Source: Cydia pomonella
Lineage: Eukaryota; Arthropoda; Insecta; Lepidoptera; Tortricidae
Assembly (NCBI RefSeq): GCF_033807575.1
Contig: NC_084707.1
Coordinates: 17,718,550 to 17,782,549 of the forward strand
Length of the DNA: 64,000 nt
Reading direction: 5' to 3'
The position numbers and the translations under genes were made by a program. Below, piece after piece: positions 45,358 through 58,600 of this stretch. Under the pieces are notes generated by a model. The model did not search any database and was not told where the DNA came from. It saw only the letters and a program-made list of their open reading frames with translations. Position 1 is the stretch's first letter, and the number at the start of each line of letters is the position of its first letter.

Positions 45358-47944
45358 CTATTGCGCAAAGTTCTTTGGCATATCCATTTTAGAGAATTGT
45401 AATGTATTATCAATTATCTGAAACAATTCTGGTGGTTGAGGAATTCTTCCAGTTTCTAGCTTAGACCATAGTGGAATGTTATCTAGAGATATTTCAAATG
45501 CTCCGGATGAGACAAGTTGGCCTTCAAGCATGTTGGCAAGGAAGAACATCATCATGCAGGCATATAGCTTGTTCTCCAGGCACCAACTCCACCAGGCAGG
45601 CTGTGGCTTATTGAGCCATGCAAATATGTTCACTCCACTCAATATGCACATGATCAGCAACATTTTTGCAAAACCCTGAAACAAATAAACATTTGCAGCT
45701 TGTTATTATAACACAATGCCACTGACATTAGTAAGTTTTACTTAAACTAAGATACTACCATTACTAATGGTAGACAGTTATCAGTTATAGATCGTGTCAT
45801 TGACAACGACGCGTGCCTAGACTAGTATTGTCATTTTATTAAAGGTTAAATTTGACAAATCTGCACGTCATCGTGGATGACACGAAATATAGAATGTTGC
45901 ATCCGTATTCATTTCTATTGTTGAATGTACATGATGGATACAGTTATCTGCCCATTTGTAAACCTTGCTGCAACAACATAAGGTCTATGAGTGGTCCGTT
46001 AAGAGAGTAACAGTAACCGCAAACAATACTTAGTAGTTGTAACTGTAGTTAACTACAGTGTAAACAAGTGTGTAATCCTATGGCAGGTGATTGCAACACT
46101 GGTTTCTTTAAATAATAAATGCCTTAATTTATAAACTGATTAAAGAGTCTTTTGTAAAACTAATAATTTATTTAGTAATTACATGTCTATCACTAGAGTC
46201 AATAAATAAATAGAGATAAGAAGGAAATTGTGTGTCCACAGTAAGTTATGTTCACTATACCTATATATATATATATGTAGAAGATAAGAATAATGATAAG
46301 ATGCCTCTACTCTCTTCATGCAAGGTTTCAAAGAGACTTTAATGGTTATATTATAGATAGCATGTATACTCTAAATAAAAGTAACAAAATTGTTTCCTAA
46401 CACTAATTAAGAATTAAATTATAAATTTATTAAAGAAACGGAAATAACAAAATTAATAAATAAGATTAAACTTAAAATAACATTGATCTAAAAAAATAAA
46501 TAAAACTAATCTTAAAATAAACTACTGAAATCTATCCCCCTGCAGCATGATGCCGTAGATGCTGTATTGCAATACTAATTCTTTGTGCGAGGAAGCTGCC
46601 AGCTCTATGATCACCCGAGGCGTCTGATATACTTTTTGATAATGCCTTAAATAGAGTCTGTGCGGGCCCTTGTAGTTGTGCAGTGAGGATGATATGGGGC
46701 TAGTCCCATTATTGTTAGTATTATTTAATAAGCAGGCAGGCAGTTATGACAACTGATATGACCTGTATTCGTTAATCATAAATATAGATATCATGAACAA
46801 GCACTAGATATAATATGATTGTCTAATTTATTTTTAAACTGGTTCACGTTTTGTGTTGAAACCACGTCTTCTGGGATTTTTTCCACAGAATTTGTGACAT
46901 TCTGTCCGACACTTAATTAAAACTTAAATCATAACCTATAATTTAATTACTCCCTTAACCTAATAGTTTCCTCATAGGTGGATCCATGTTCCAGCATATG
47001 AGCACTATTTTTGGGTATTTGGGTCCATTGATGTGGTCATGTTGCACATAATGTAAAACATAATTCATTCCTTAATTAACAAAGAAAAACTAAGATTAAT
47101 TATGAATTGGCATTGCTTACTATCATCCTTGAGAGGTACATGTTCATGCCAGGAGGGTCATAGTTGGCACCAATAACAGAGATGTCAGGATATTTTTGGG
47201 AAATTATTCCAGCATAGTCTTCAAACACTTTCCTGTACCCGCACGAATAGCTGCGAATAAAATTAAATATTTGCGTTATACACTTAATAATAACAGGAAC
47301 TAGCTGTGGAAACCCTAAGTGGCGAGTTGGCTATATGTTTCTTTAAACATCTCCAGTGACAACTCTCTACCCTCTGCCCTTAAACCAGTGTTGCCTTTGA
47401 GCCATCCTAGATGTCACTTTTGTGGGGGCCCATCTTTTGGGGGCAAGTCACCATCTGCTGGAAATAAAATTGCATAGTTTTATTTGGTAGGCGCCTGGTT
47501 TTTATAGCCCAGTATATAGTCCACCGAATAGCCCAGTTAATTTTAGATTCCATCAACTTCCAATAGCCTACACCCTGGCGGATCTTGCCTCTGAGTGCAC
47601 CCCATGACACGGGCAAGGGCAGCATCCGCTCGGCGTACCTCTTACATGTCATTAAAGTGTTAAAAGGGCCTCCCCGTGTCGGCTTCGTCTCCGCGCACGC
47701 CTCCCAAATGTCCGGAACACCATTGTTCCGTGACGGGTAGACAGGATCTAAAATCAGGGGAAAAGTTATCCAAGGATCCTCACCAGTAGTAGATGTTCAT
47801 GATATGCCCAACTCCTCGGCCTATTTTTGAGGCACTCACTGCTTCATTTTCATTAGCTTCCACATAATTATTAGCTAGGAATAGCAAACAACTAAATATG
47901 GCAATCACACTAATAGAAACCCGAGAGTGGTTGAGTAAGGACAT
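45358..47944 (-). CDS. SelT: Selenoprotein T homologue, cysteine form (SelT-like)
   Basis: Thioredoxin-like membrane protein of the endoplasmic reticulum, linked in the family to redox and calcium homeostasis. Three exons join in frame to 202 residues: 47784-47944, 47121-47250 and 45358-45675. Exon 1 encodes a signal peptide (MSLLNHSRVSISVIAIF then hydrophobic residues). The redox motif CYSCGYRKVF is split by intron 1, with its first Cys completed across the junction. Vertebrate SelT has Sec at the second position; here it is TGC (Cys). Later landmarks are QKYPDISVIGANYDPP, a hydrophobic helix, and the conserved ENKLYACMMMFFLANMLE and GAFEISLDNIPLWSKLETG. Length fits the family (about 195). 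It faces PITHD1 head to head. Introns 1 and 2 (47251-47783 and 45676-47120) hold repeat fragments. Confidence 0.95.
46540..46680 (-). mobile_element. LINE fragment in SelT intron
   Basis: Minus-strand translation includes GDHRAGSFLAQRISIAIQ, matching a motif common near the end of jockey/CR1-like LINE polymerases. About 140 bp only, in SelT intron 2. Confidence 0.6.
47400..47760. repeat. Probable dispersed repeat in SelT intron 1
   Basis: A GC-richer block (GACACGGGCAAGGGCAGCAT and GGGCCTCCCCGTGTCGGCTT) unlike the surrounding intron. No second copy is visible in the window, so the family is unknown. Confidence 0.35.
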
Positions 47945-48597
47945 GTTGAAGTAGATACCAACAGCGAGTAAAATTTAAATTCACGATTATTCAGTATTTT
48001 ATGTAAAATCACGAGCACTTATTCTGCTTCATCCAATCCCAGCCAAAGCATCAAAAATTCAACATTCGTCATTCCTTGACAGTGACTCAAGTGCCACAGG
48101 GTTGCCAGGATAAAAAAATAACAGCCAAGTGCGAGTTGTGAGATTACTTCTCCGATCCGCACACCACATGCTAATAGTGTTCGTCAGCCTCACATGCGCG
48201 GTGTATAAGCACGACGCGAATAATGCATGCTGAGGGCTACCGTACTATCTTCTTAGTAGCCTACGCCATATTATACTTACTTTACTCTTTGCCTACAGCA
48301 AATATATATCTAAAATTTAGTTTCTACCTACGCACCCCTCAACATTCACGGAATGCTCAAGAAAGCGGTTCATGCCATTTGAATCAATAATTCTGATTAT
48401 CCCTATTCAGAATAAATAGTGTCGATATTATATTTAAAAAACAGAACTATTAACTAGGACATCTAGAGTTTCAAATGTCAAAAGTCAAAACAAAAGTGAC
48501 GTTAGGGTTTTTAATTTGAGCGACCGTGACTAACTAGTAACTATATTTACCTGCAAATTTATATTATAATAAAAACAAATAGATAATCAATATTCAA
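47945..48597. promoter_or_regulatory. Divergent SelT-PITHD1 intergenic region
   Basis: About 650 bp lies between the two start codons and is likely a shared promoter region; no TATA box is evident. It contains a short fragment with the GCCAAGTGCGAG head seen at other repeats in this window (about 48123-48140). Promoter assignment is by layout only. Confidence 0.4.
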
Positions 48598-51500
48598 ATG
48601 TCTCATAACCATTGTCACAATGAATGCCACGATCACGACCACTCAAGTTCAGAGGAATTGGGTATTCAATATAACCTTTACGAAAAAATTGATAAGGAGA
48701 ATTTACAGTGTTTGAATGAGATGGTGGAAGGGTCAGGTAAAACAGTATTTAAGCCATGGGAAAGGCGACTAGATACAACTCATGTGAGTATTCAGTCTCT
48801 TAATTTTCGACTTCTATGTTATCTAAATGGAATATTACTATTAGAATTGATGAACAAACACTCATAATTAACAAACGTTTTTTTTTTACAATACACCTCA
48901 ATCAATAGTATTAAAGTATTTACTACCAACGAACATTTTTATTTAAATACAAAATATCATTATGAGTCACTAGTTTAAAACTTATTGCCATATAACATGT
49001 CTAAAATCTGGGTACTATAACTTGAAAATTGTCAGCTCTCTCGAACGATACACGAAACGGTTTTGTGATGCGGTATGAGGGTGATTTAGGGTATGGTATG
49101 GGGTATGAGGAAGTTTTCACATTACTAATTGCATATTAATAACATAATAAAACTGATGTACTAATTGATTTTCAGTTTGTTGAGAGTGATGCAGATGAAG
49201 AACTCCTTTTCAACATCCCATTCACTGGCAATGTTAAACTTAAAGGCATAAAGGTAGCATCAGAAAATTCCGATGCACACCCATCTAAATTGAGACTGTA
49301 AGTACCTAATACTATTTTACCTGATAAGATTTTAGTTAAAAAATCAGATTGTTATTGTATGATGAGTTTTAAATTATAAATCAACCTCTGTAATATATAT
49401 TAACTCTAATACTGGCCTCCTCAAACATAAAGGCTGCTAAGTCTACTACTCTGTAGAGACTAGTTCAATTTTAATGTTAAGTTTATTTTACATAATGATT
49501 TCAATAGTATAATTTTTTACTTTTATTAATTGGTGTCTTTGCTGTTTATCTGCTGCTAATGCCATTTTATTAAATGCAGTTTTAAAAAGGTGTTTATACT
49601 TTGTTGTATTACTGTAATTTGTGGTGGTCCTAGGTATTTCATATTTTAAAGATTATTTTTTCTGTTGCAGATTTAAAAATAAACCTAACATGACATTTGA
49701 TGATGTCACCATGGAACCAGATCAGGTGTTTGAACTTCACAGAGACAGCGAAGGTGTATTAGAATATGCTCCCAAGTAAGTGATATATTTATAACATTCA
49801 AAATATATACTTAATCCTCGAGTGCTCACACTATAAGCATTTTGCTGCCCTTGGCGAAAACACTGATTACTTGGACATGGTGCATTTGTCAAGGTATTTT
49901 TTGTACTACTAAATTTAAATCTAAGTTTATGATTACACACTAATTTAGGTATCCATTGTTTTTAATTTAAAAAAAAGTTGAGTATGGGTGACAAAATACT
50001 CTCCACCCGAGCACTGCCGTTTACAGCAAGGTGCAAATACTCTAGGGTTAACAACAACTTAATTGAAGTTGCTGGTCCAAAAGTAACACATTAGGCATAT
50101 CCAATACTCATTATAGAAGACATTATTAGGTTGAGGTATTTGTGTTGCATCCACATATATCCAACATTTTTTAAGACGGGGCTAATGCAAATGATTGTAA
50201 AAACTACAAGTTTTTATATTGAATTGTTAAACATTTTCATAAAGGTCAATGGAAATTAGACTATATTTGCGAGGGCAGACTCTGAGCAAAATCTTAAAAG
50301 GTTAAAGTTGGCTTGATAGAAAAAAATCACGTAATCATGTCTAATTTTGATTTATATTCAGTTGTATATTGTTACCTTGCATACGATAGCAGCATATTTT
50401 TTGCATAAAATAAATAATGATAAAGCCGAGGGATTTGACTAGCAAAATTTTAAACCAAAATATACTTTCAGGGATAGGTCTTAAGAAAAAACGTCAAAAT
50501 CTGTTCGATCGCGAAATCTTCGTCGCAAATTTCGCGCAACGCGCCTGATTTTTTGGTTATTTTCTAATTTACTGGCTTCATGCCCCTCTTAAATAAGCCT
50601 TTGGATTAGAGTATTTCTTGTATATCAAAAAGTCTCATCCAAAATCCAAACGGACCCACTTTATTTTTTCCTGACCATGTTGTACAGATTTTTCGACCAT
50701 AAAAATTAAGAAGCCTCTGTAACCCTCAATGTGCAAAACTGACTTCGACTTTCCTGGTATCAATGACGTAAAATTAAAAAAGATACACCGTGTTTTTATT
50801 GAATTCCGTTATCTTCGGGGTATCGGTAATTACGTTTAAGGTTTAAGGAAACTATGGCATAGTAAATATTAAAAAAAACCTTTTTTTATTTTTTTTTTAT
50901 TTTTAAAAAGTAATTAAATGTTGCATATAGCATTGTTGTAACACGGGCATTACATTTAACTCAACGAAACAATTGAAAACTGTGACATATCAATGTAATT
51001 TTGAACATCAATCGTCCGAGATAGTATTTACGTTTAGTAGCAAATGTATTAACTCATACTTAACACTGATCAATATGTATACAGGCCCTAAGCCAAGTGT
51101 AAACGCTCATAGCGGCCTTATAAGATAAAAATTAAATATTGATTATCTCCGAAATGGAGTTAATTAGAATATCGATGTCTTAGAGAAAGTTACTTAATTT
51201 AAGCTTACCTTGAAATTAACGGAAATCAAAAAAACACGGTGTATATTATATACCTATACCACACCTGTCCTATATATTTGAACTTGAGTCCACCCTGTGA
51301 ATGGACCTATGAAGAAATTATTTCAAGTGGGTAAGTACCACTTGTATAAAATTTGAAAAGTACTAGGCGTGTACAAAAATACGATCCCATCCGAAAGAAA
51401 GCATGAATCTTGGTATACCATATTGCTTATTGTAGGTATGTATAGGTACAAAAAATAATAATGAAAACAAGTCATCAATTGTTTTTAGTCAAATTATTAG

Positions 51501-54444
51501 CACCAACGTAGCAGTAGCTGATGATCACTAGGCTTCATGATATATCCACCGTAACCACTTTACAAGTTCTTGCTCAGTAAGAACTTGGTCATTAATATCT
51601 ATTGTGGCCGAAATTGCGCGAAGTTGAATTTTAAAACTACCAGACAAGATCTAGCAACATACGTCTGGGACTAGTATTGTAGAGAATGTAATAGTGAATA
51701 GTCGGTATACTTATGGTTTATTCAGAGGTTTGATGGAAGAAGGTTGTTGGTTACTAAATTATGTTACTGCAATAATCTTTATCTACATAAAATATACGAA
51801 CGAAAGTTGAATAAACTATATATTAAAATGAAGTACACAAAATCAGGAATTACATATGACAATATCATTCAAAATGGCATCCTCTGGCCATGACACAGGC
51901 CCTCAAACGACGAGGCCAGTCATCAATAGCGACACGCACGATTCTCATGTCTAATTCCGTCACTGTCTTAACTATGGCCCGCTTGAGGGAGTCCAGATTT
52001 GTGTGGGGTTTAGCACAGGCTTTCTCCTCAATAACCTGCCATATGGCATAATCCAGGGGGTTAAGGTCCGGGCTGGAGGACGGCCAGTCTTCGTGGGCAA
52101 TAAAATCAATTTTGTTCTTTCGAAACCAGGCTTGAGTTGTTTTTGCCTTATGTGCAGGAGCTGAGTCCTGTTGAAAGACCCATGGCTGGTTTTGAAATAG
52201 GGTGTGGCTTAAGGGCTTCACTATTGGTTCGAGAACGGTTTCCTGGTAAACTTTGGCTCCAGTTTTCACACCTCTTTCACCGAAATGAACCTGTGTTAGC
52301 CCTGAGTATGACACACCAAGCCAAATCATCACATAAGAGGGATGATGGCCTCGTTGCACTCTCGGAACAGCCGCAATCGCCTCTTGACTGTTTTTTGCAT
52401 ACACTCTGTCATTCTGGCGGTTACAAAATTCTTCAATGGTAAATTTTTTTTCATCTGTACATAGTATTTTTCGGTGGCCATTTTGTGCGTACCGCTTCAA
52501 TAGCACGCGACTTCTCTGTAGCCTCATAGTCTTTAATCGTCCATTAAGCAAATGACCTTTTTGTCTGCGGTAAGCGTGTAGTCCAAGGTCTTCATTGATA
52601 CCTTTTTTAGGGAGCTTCTCTTCACAGATATCTGTATTGCCAACAGCTTTTGCTTCCGGACGGGGTTTCTTGCAATTCTCGCCTTCACTGCCTTTATTAG
52701 AGCTGGGGTCCGAACGGTGCGTGGTCTTCCAGACCTCTTGCGGTCATCGAAGCTCTGAGTACTATTGTATCTGTGCGATAAACATAAAAATAATGAATAA
52801 CTGCAAATCGCGTCACAAAAGTTGAGGAAACAGCCGCTTGACTAGGTACAGTCAGCATCAAAAGTAGCGGATCAAACAACGCTTCAGAAGTATCTACCAT
52901 TGTGTAAAAGCTTAACAAATAGTGATGTCTTTAATATAGAACAACTAATACTGTAAAAGATATACTTTTGAACGCGAATTTTAGATTTTTTTTAATATTT
53001 GGAAAAGTTATTCGGAATATCAGATACTATTGGCGCGTTGTTTCATCCGCTACTTTTGATGCTGACTGTACTTGTTAGCAATGGTAACTTACCATTTCTA
53101 ATTATATTTGCAAGTATGATTATATGCATGCCGAGTTTCATGCTTTCTTTCGGATGAAACTATATTATTAAAATGTTTTAATGAAGCGAACCTTACTAAT
53201 TGTCAATCTGTAAAATGTTGAATGCGTGGAAATAGTATCGTCGTACAGAAAAGTAAGTGTCGAAATATATCTATCGTTGCACATCTTTGTTACCATAGCA
53301 ATAAGGATGTGTTCCGATATATTTAGCCACTTTTGTCGTCACTATCTATTTATTCCTGACTGTATATCCTATGTACACTATTTCATTTTGCAAATTTCTG
53401 TAAGTGAGTTTACTTAGTTACGTCATAAGTTCTGTCACAAAGGTTTTGACTGATAAAATTTAATACAAAGCTTTTAATAAAACAAGTTTGCCATTATTAG
53501 GAATGTTGTTTTATACTGATCAAAACGTAATATAATTAGTTTAAAATTGTTAATTATTATTAATTGTTAATTAGTTTATACTTGTTTTTTACTTTGGGAT
53601 TGTCGTCAGACGCGAATACGCGGCTGGATTGTGAAAAATTATACTTTACAAAAGGGAGTGAAAATCAGTGTCACATTAATAAAATAGATACAGTTGTTTA
53701 TTTGTATGAACCTACTTTATTAGAACGTTATTTTTTCAGCAGCATTTAGTTCTCCGACAAGTCCGTACTTCAGCTAATACCCTTCAAACTTAGGATACTT
53801 TTCAGTGACACGCTAATATCGTAATTGGTAAAATACGTACAGTTGCATTTTGGCAATACCAATACACAAGAATTATATATTTTAAGAAAGATAAAAGATC
53901 CAGCTTTTGTTTTATGTAAGATTCAACCACGTAAAAAAGATAAATAAATAAATAGGGTTCAAAATCACCTTGAACAGGTCGCGTATTTTAGCATGTTTTT
54001 CTATACCATTTTTCCGAATATTACATAGAATCATGCGAAACTGAGACAGCAAATTACGTTAAGTTATATTATAAGTAATTCAGCATTAAATAAGCTTTCA
54101 ACCCATATATATGAATAATAAGGGATCTGTACCTATGGCTTTTTTATCAGTCAAAACCTTTTTGACAGAACTTATGACCTGACTAAGTAATTGCAATAGA
54201 GAATACATTCTATATACTTTATTATTGTTACAGAATCGTCACGTTTTCTTCCGTAACCCATTTGACCATGCACTTTCCGAGTAACTTCGGTGCTGACAAC
54301 ACGAAAATTTATTATATCGGCCTGAAGGGAGAATGGGCGCCGGGACACAAGCACGGCGTCACCATTTGTACATATGAAGCTAGGCCCAATCTCGACGATC
54401 ATAAATTAAAACATTTAGATTCTGTATCCAGGCACATAGATTAG
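48598..54444 (+). CDS. PITHD1: PITH domain-containing protein 1 (PITHD1)
   Basis: Small soluble PITH-domain protein, related to the C-terminal domain of thioredoxin-like TXNL1; human PITHD1 is reported to bind the proteasome and affect cell differentiation. Four exons join in frame to 207 residues: 48598-48783, 49176-49297, 49671-49775 and 54234-54444. The N-terminus is His-rich (MSHNHCHNECHDHDHSS). The family core is clear: YEKIDKENLQCLNE, KTVFKPWE, FVESDADEELLFNIPFTGNV, NFGADNTKIYYIGLKGEW and VTICTYEARPN. Length is normal (human about 211). Intron 3 (49776-54233) is 4.5 kb and carries a Tc1/mariner element. A poly(A) signal AATAAA lies at 54689-54694. Confidence 0.96.
51382..53160 (-). mobile_element. 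Tc1/mariner-superfamily transposon in PITHD1 intron 3
   Basis: Ends CATCCGAAAGAAAGCATGAA and TTCATGCTTTCTTTCGGATG are inverted, and TA dinucleotides flank the element. The minus-strand ORF 51865-52551 (228 residues) has the transposase catalytic core: CTDEKKFTIEEF, VFQQDSAPAHKAKTTQAWF and WPSSSPDLNPLDYAIW, i.e. the D...D...D pattern. The upstream DNA-binding part is shifted out of frame at an A6 run near 52597-52602, and a 220-bp MITE (52849-53068) sits beyond it. The copy is therefore inactive. Confidence 0.88.
52849..53068. mobile_element. Nested MITE with CAGTCAGCATC ends
   Basis: 220 bp with inverted ends CAGTCAGCATCAAAAGTAGC and GCTACTTTTGATGCTGACTG, flanked by TA. A Tc1/mariner-type MITE inserted in the 5' part of the mariner element. 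Confidence 0.88.
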
Positions 54445-55627
54445 GCAATTCAGTTCATATTCGCTCAGCCTTACTAAAGTTGAACCAATTTAATTCAATT
54501 ACACAGTAAAATATATGTCACATTTTAAATACAGATATATTACCAATTGATACGAGTAGTAGCACCGTTACTTGACTTTAATAGGTTCAGCTTGTATCAG
54601 CCAGATTGCAACCTAATTTATAACACCATTCACGTAATGTTACTTATGAAAGATAGGGAAATGTGGAATGTGTACTACATTATTTAAAAATAAAATATTT
54701 CTATTATTACTGTGTTTTATTGTAATATAACATTTTATTTTCAATAATTAAAAATATTATATTTACAGAATGTATATCTTAGAAAATTTCAGTTTTATTT
54801 GAAGAAAGGTAACTAAGTAGGATTGACTTCACGAAACTATTATATTTATTTCAGGTTACTATGTATGTAATAAATACTGTGTATGTAACATTTTCTAGTA
54901 AAAAATACATTGTTACGTATCTGTACCTATGCAGAGTAAATCAGCATGAAGTAAAAAAATCCTGTGCTTAGTTGATTGTGACATTAACTACTATACAATG
55001 AAAGTCCTTGTTTTTATTATTTACACGAGAAAAACAATATAGGTATAGGTCGGGTAGTATTACAATAGTTAGGTAATAGGTATAAGTACTTATATCACAA
55101 TTTACCTCAAAACTATGTACTTAGTTACAAATAAAAAAAATCTAAGATAATACATGTTAATATTGATCATCTAAGGATGCTATATATTTATAAAAGTCAA
55201 AGTTTCTCCAATATATATTTACCTTGCATTTCCAGCACATTGAACATCTATTAGGAAAATAATTACTTAAACTAAATTATTGCTCTAAAGAAGGCAGTGA
55301 TACTTTATTAAGTTAATTGTTACTTAAAATTAAACTAATTACTACTAGATACCTATAGGTCTCCTATAGATACCTATAGGTATAAGTTCATCGGCAGCAG
55401 TATCACACTCGTGTCACGAAGTGGTAGTATTTCATACTATCATCTTGCGAAAACATCAAAATATTCGAGAAAATAATTACTAATTCACTTTGGTATTTAA
55501 TAATGTATTTCAAATCTTGCTCACCTATCGGTACCACTGTTTTTCCGAATGAAAATGATTAACGGTGTAAATAAGTGTTTCGAAAAAGACACGAGTTCTA
55601 TATTATATTTCTACAAAAATCGTTCGA
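54445..55627. other. Convergent PITHD1-collagen IV intergenic region
   Basis: Contains the PITHD1 poly(A) signal (54689-54694) and a likely collagen poly(A) signal on the minus strand (55304-55309). Otherwise AT-rich, with a short ACCTATAGG direct/inverted run near 55350-55382. No gene seen. Confidence 0.6.
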
Positions 55628-58600
55628 TTATGAGCCCGGGTGTTCCTGGCGACGTCGGTTCCGCCAGCCGGCGACGCGCCTTCTGGTTCCTTGGTAGGGG
55701 TAGCCGGGCCGGCGGCCGTACGGAGGATATCTCGGGTTCTGCCTCACGACAGCGTTGGGCACGGCCCTTATGTCGCCTTGCTGTTGGCTAGACGCGGCGG
55801 GCCAGCGCCTCATACAGACAGAACATCTGCAAAGACAGAATGATCAATAAATTTTGTCAATAAATGTCAGTTCCGATACAAGTTTTTAACCCCGACTTTC
55901 TGGGACAGTTATTCATTTTTGACTGCTCGCGGAAGTTTTGATTTCTAACTTAAGTAGTAGTTTTTCAAACGCTTAAAATAAAATTTTGTAAGTACATACT
56001 TACACACAGACTGTGATGAATTCAGAATTTAGAATAATTGACTACATGCATATTTGTCTTAAACAGCTTCGGATCTGAGACATTCCTTAGACTTTACCGC
56101 CCTTTGTAACTATGTAAAGATTTACCTACACCTCATTGCCGTAGCCGGTAAAACAATAAATAAGTACCTTTTGATTACATACCTGCTAACTTTCCTGATA
56201 TGGTCAGATTTAAGCGTCTCTTGGTCTGGTTTTGCGAACATCTTGTTATCTTCAATAGTAGAAAGCCAGAAGCCAATTCCCATCGCGAAGTAGTTGCACC
56301 GACCCAAACCGTTGCACTCTATGGAGGGGCGGATACGGAACTCTCGCATACAAGACCCGGGAGAGACCAAACTTTGTCCAGCTGCATCGGTTCCCGCTGT
56401 GTGCTGAGGAGTAAAAAATAATTATGTTAAATGTCTTATAATTCCTATGCATTTGGCATTCGAAGAGTTTTAGTTGTACTATACCTCGTGTGCGTAGGTA
56501 CATTAAGGTAGGTATAATAAAGTTGTAGATAGTTCAATTGCCCTGTGCTACAGAGAAGGATCTGAGAACAGTGTCCTGGGTTTGTGTTTTCTCGTACTTG
56601 TGTTTATAGTATAGGTACTTATATTTACCATCAAAAAACTGTATCCCTGCCACAGTTCTTCCCAGCCGTTTGGACAGGACGGCGCTATTGTAGTTTGGCT
56701 GTGTAGTGCTATAGCCCTCGTTGGTGCTTCACACACTTGGCACCTGGAGCAATGATAAGGCTGGTTTTAGTGTCACGCGGACCGTCGGCGCGGAGCGTCC
56801 GCGCAAGTCGTTTTAGGGCCTACGCTAGCTGGCGCGGGTGCACGGAGCGGACGAGCGGGTTAACGAAAAATAGTATGAGCAACGCTAACTGAAGCGGACG
56901 CGTGCGGCGGATTTCACCTACAAATAGCACCCGCGTACGTGCGCACGCGGCGGGCGTCTGCGTCAGCTAGCGTAGGCCCTTAGTATCGCGCTGACCGTTT
57001 CGGACTACAGACGCGAACAATGCATCCAATCTGGAGAGTGTTACTAATTATTGTCCTGTATTACACAAGGAAAAAATTATGAGCAGAAGGAGACTACATA
57101 TTCACCCTTTATTTTTTTATTATTTCAATAAAATACAATGGATACTGACTTAATATTAAATACAACGTCCCACAAAACTGTTTTCACAGTTTGACAGTGG
57201 GATTTAATCGAGCAGAGACCCGTCGCAGGAGAATTTGTTACATTATACGGCCAGTTTGTTTTATTTCTTTCTCTTCATTAATGTTTTCAGAGGGCGTTAA
57301 CGATGTCCGCCCAAGCTTTATTCTTTGCGAGTCTGTTTTCGTACGGGGGGTCCGAGGCATCCCACAAACATTTCCTTAAATGAACTTCATCAATTACTCG
57401 CCCCGTGTCCTCATCGCGAGTCGCCATGATTGTACTATTTTGTACTGCGCGGTCGCGTGCGCTCCGCGCGAAACTAAAACGCTCACTGTTGTGCGAGGCG
57501 CGCGAGCAGCCATCCGCGCGGAGGGCTCCGCGGCGCGGACGCGTCGCGCGGAAGGCCGCGGAAGCGTCCGCGCGGATGGCCGTCTGCGCGGACGCCTCCG
57601 CGCCATTCTAAAACGCTCCTAAGCTTTAATACATATTGCTCAGCGCGGAGCGATCCGCGGCGACGGTCCGCGTGTCACTAAAACTAGCCTAAAATAGGTT
57701 TTCGGTCCTAATAATACATGATCCTTCACATGATATCCTTAAGAGGAAAAAAAATAAAAAATTAACATTAAATAAACTCTGACACATTATTCCATCACAC
57801 CATCTCGAGATTCTCCACAAATATCTAACTATTCAAAAACCCGCGCTCCAATCCGTTTGGTTTCTATAATGCCACAGAGAGACATTCAGATACACACACA
57901 GTCACACACATGTTAAACTTATGTATGTCTCAGTCTATAGTCCGTTTGTTTGTTCAGATTAGAAATTTTATAGATACTCAAAAGTAGTGGTAACTTTTTT
58001 CCCCCAAAATTAAATCTGGATGACTATGTACTGAATTATAGTGTCGTTTACATATTATTGTACCGCAATATTAGATATTATTTAATTGTAAAACGGGACT
58101 TAATCACGTTTAATTAAGTTTTAAGATTTACCGACGTTTCCTGGCCAAGTCATTCTGTTTATTTAAAACATAAAACATTTTTATTATTGATATGATCACT
58201 ATGATTCGCTATGTGCACGACTGTCACGCAACCTAGCGTCCGCAAGTCTAGGGGAAAACGTCAATTCACTACATCTTATAAAACTACTCCAAAGCTACTA
58301 CTCAACGGATTTTCATACGACTTTCATCTATCAATAGAGTGATACTTGAGAAATGTTTAAGTATATAACTTGTTAAGGTTTTAAACTGAAATAAATGTCA
58401 TATACTAAGAAAAAGTGACCAAGGCCTCCAGTGCCCCAGGCTGGAATCGAACCAGCTTCCTCTGTTATCGCGGCAGGTGCCTGAGCCACTCGGCCACCGG
58501 GGTCACGGCAGCATTTAGTTCATGAGATACAGCCTGGTGACAGACGGACGGATGGACGGACGGACGGACGGACGGACAGCGAAGTATTATATATATTACC

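Noticed and set aside
52595..52825. Plus-strand ORF opposite the mariner N-terminal region
   Set aside because: Shadow of the transposase coding strand, with no family similarity.
57380..57622. Arg/Ala-rich ORFs in the Harbinger-like element
   Set aside because: They come from GCGCGG-rich inverted sequence near the element end; only the minus-strand MADF start has family similarity.
58414..58505. tRNA gene on the minus strand
   Set aside because: A- and B-boxes are good but the anticodon stem does not pair, and repeat-type sequence follows, so it is called a SINE head.
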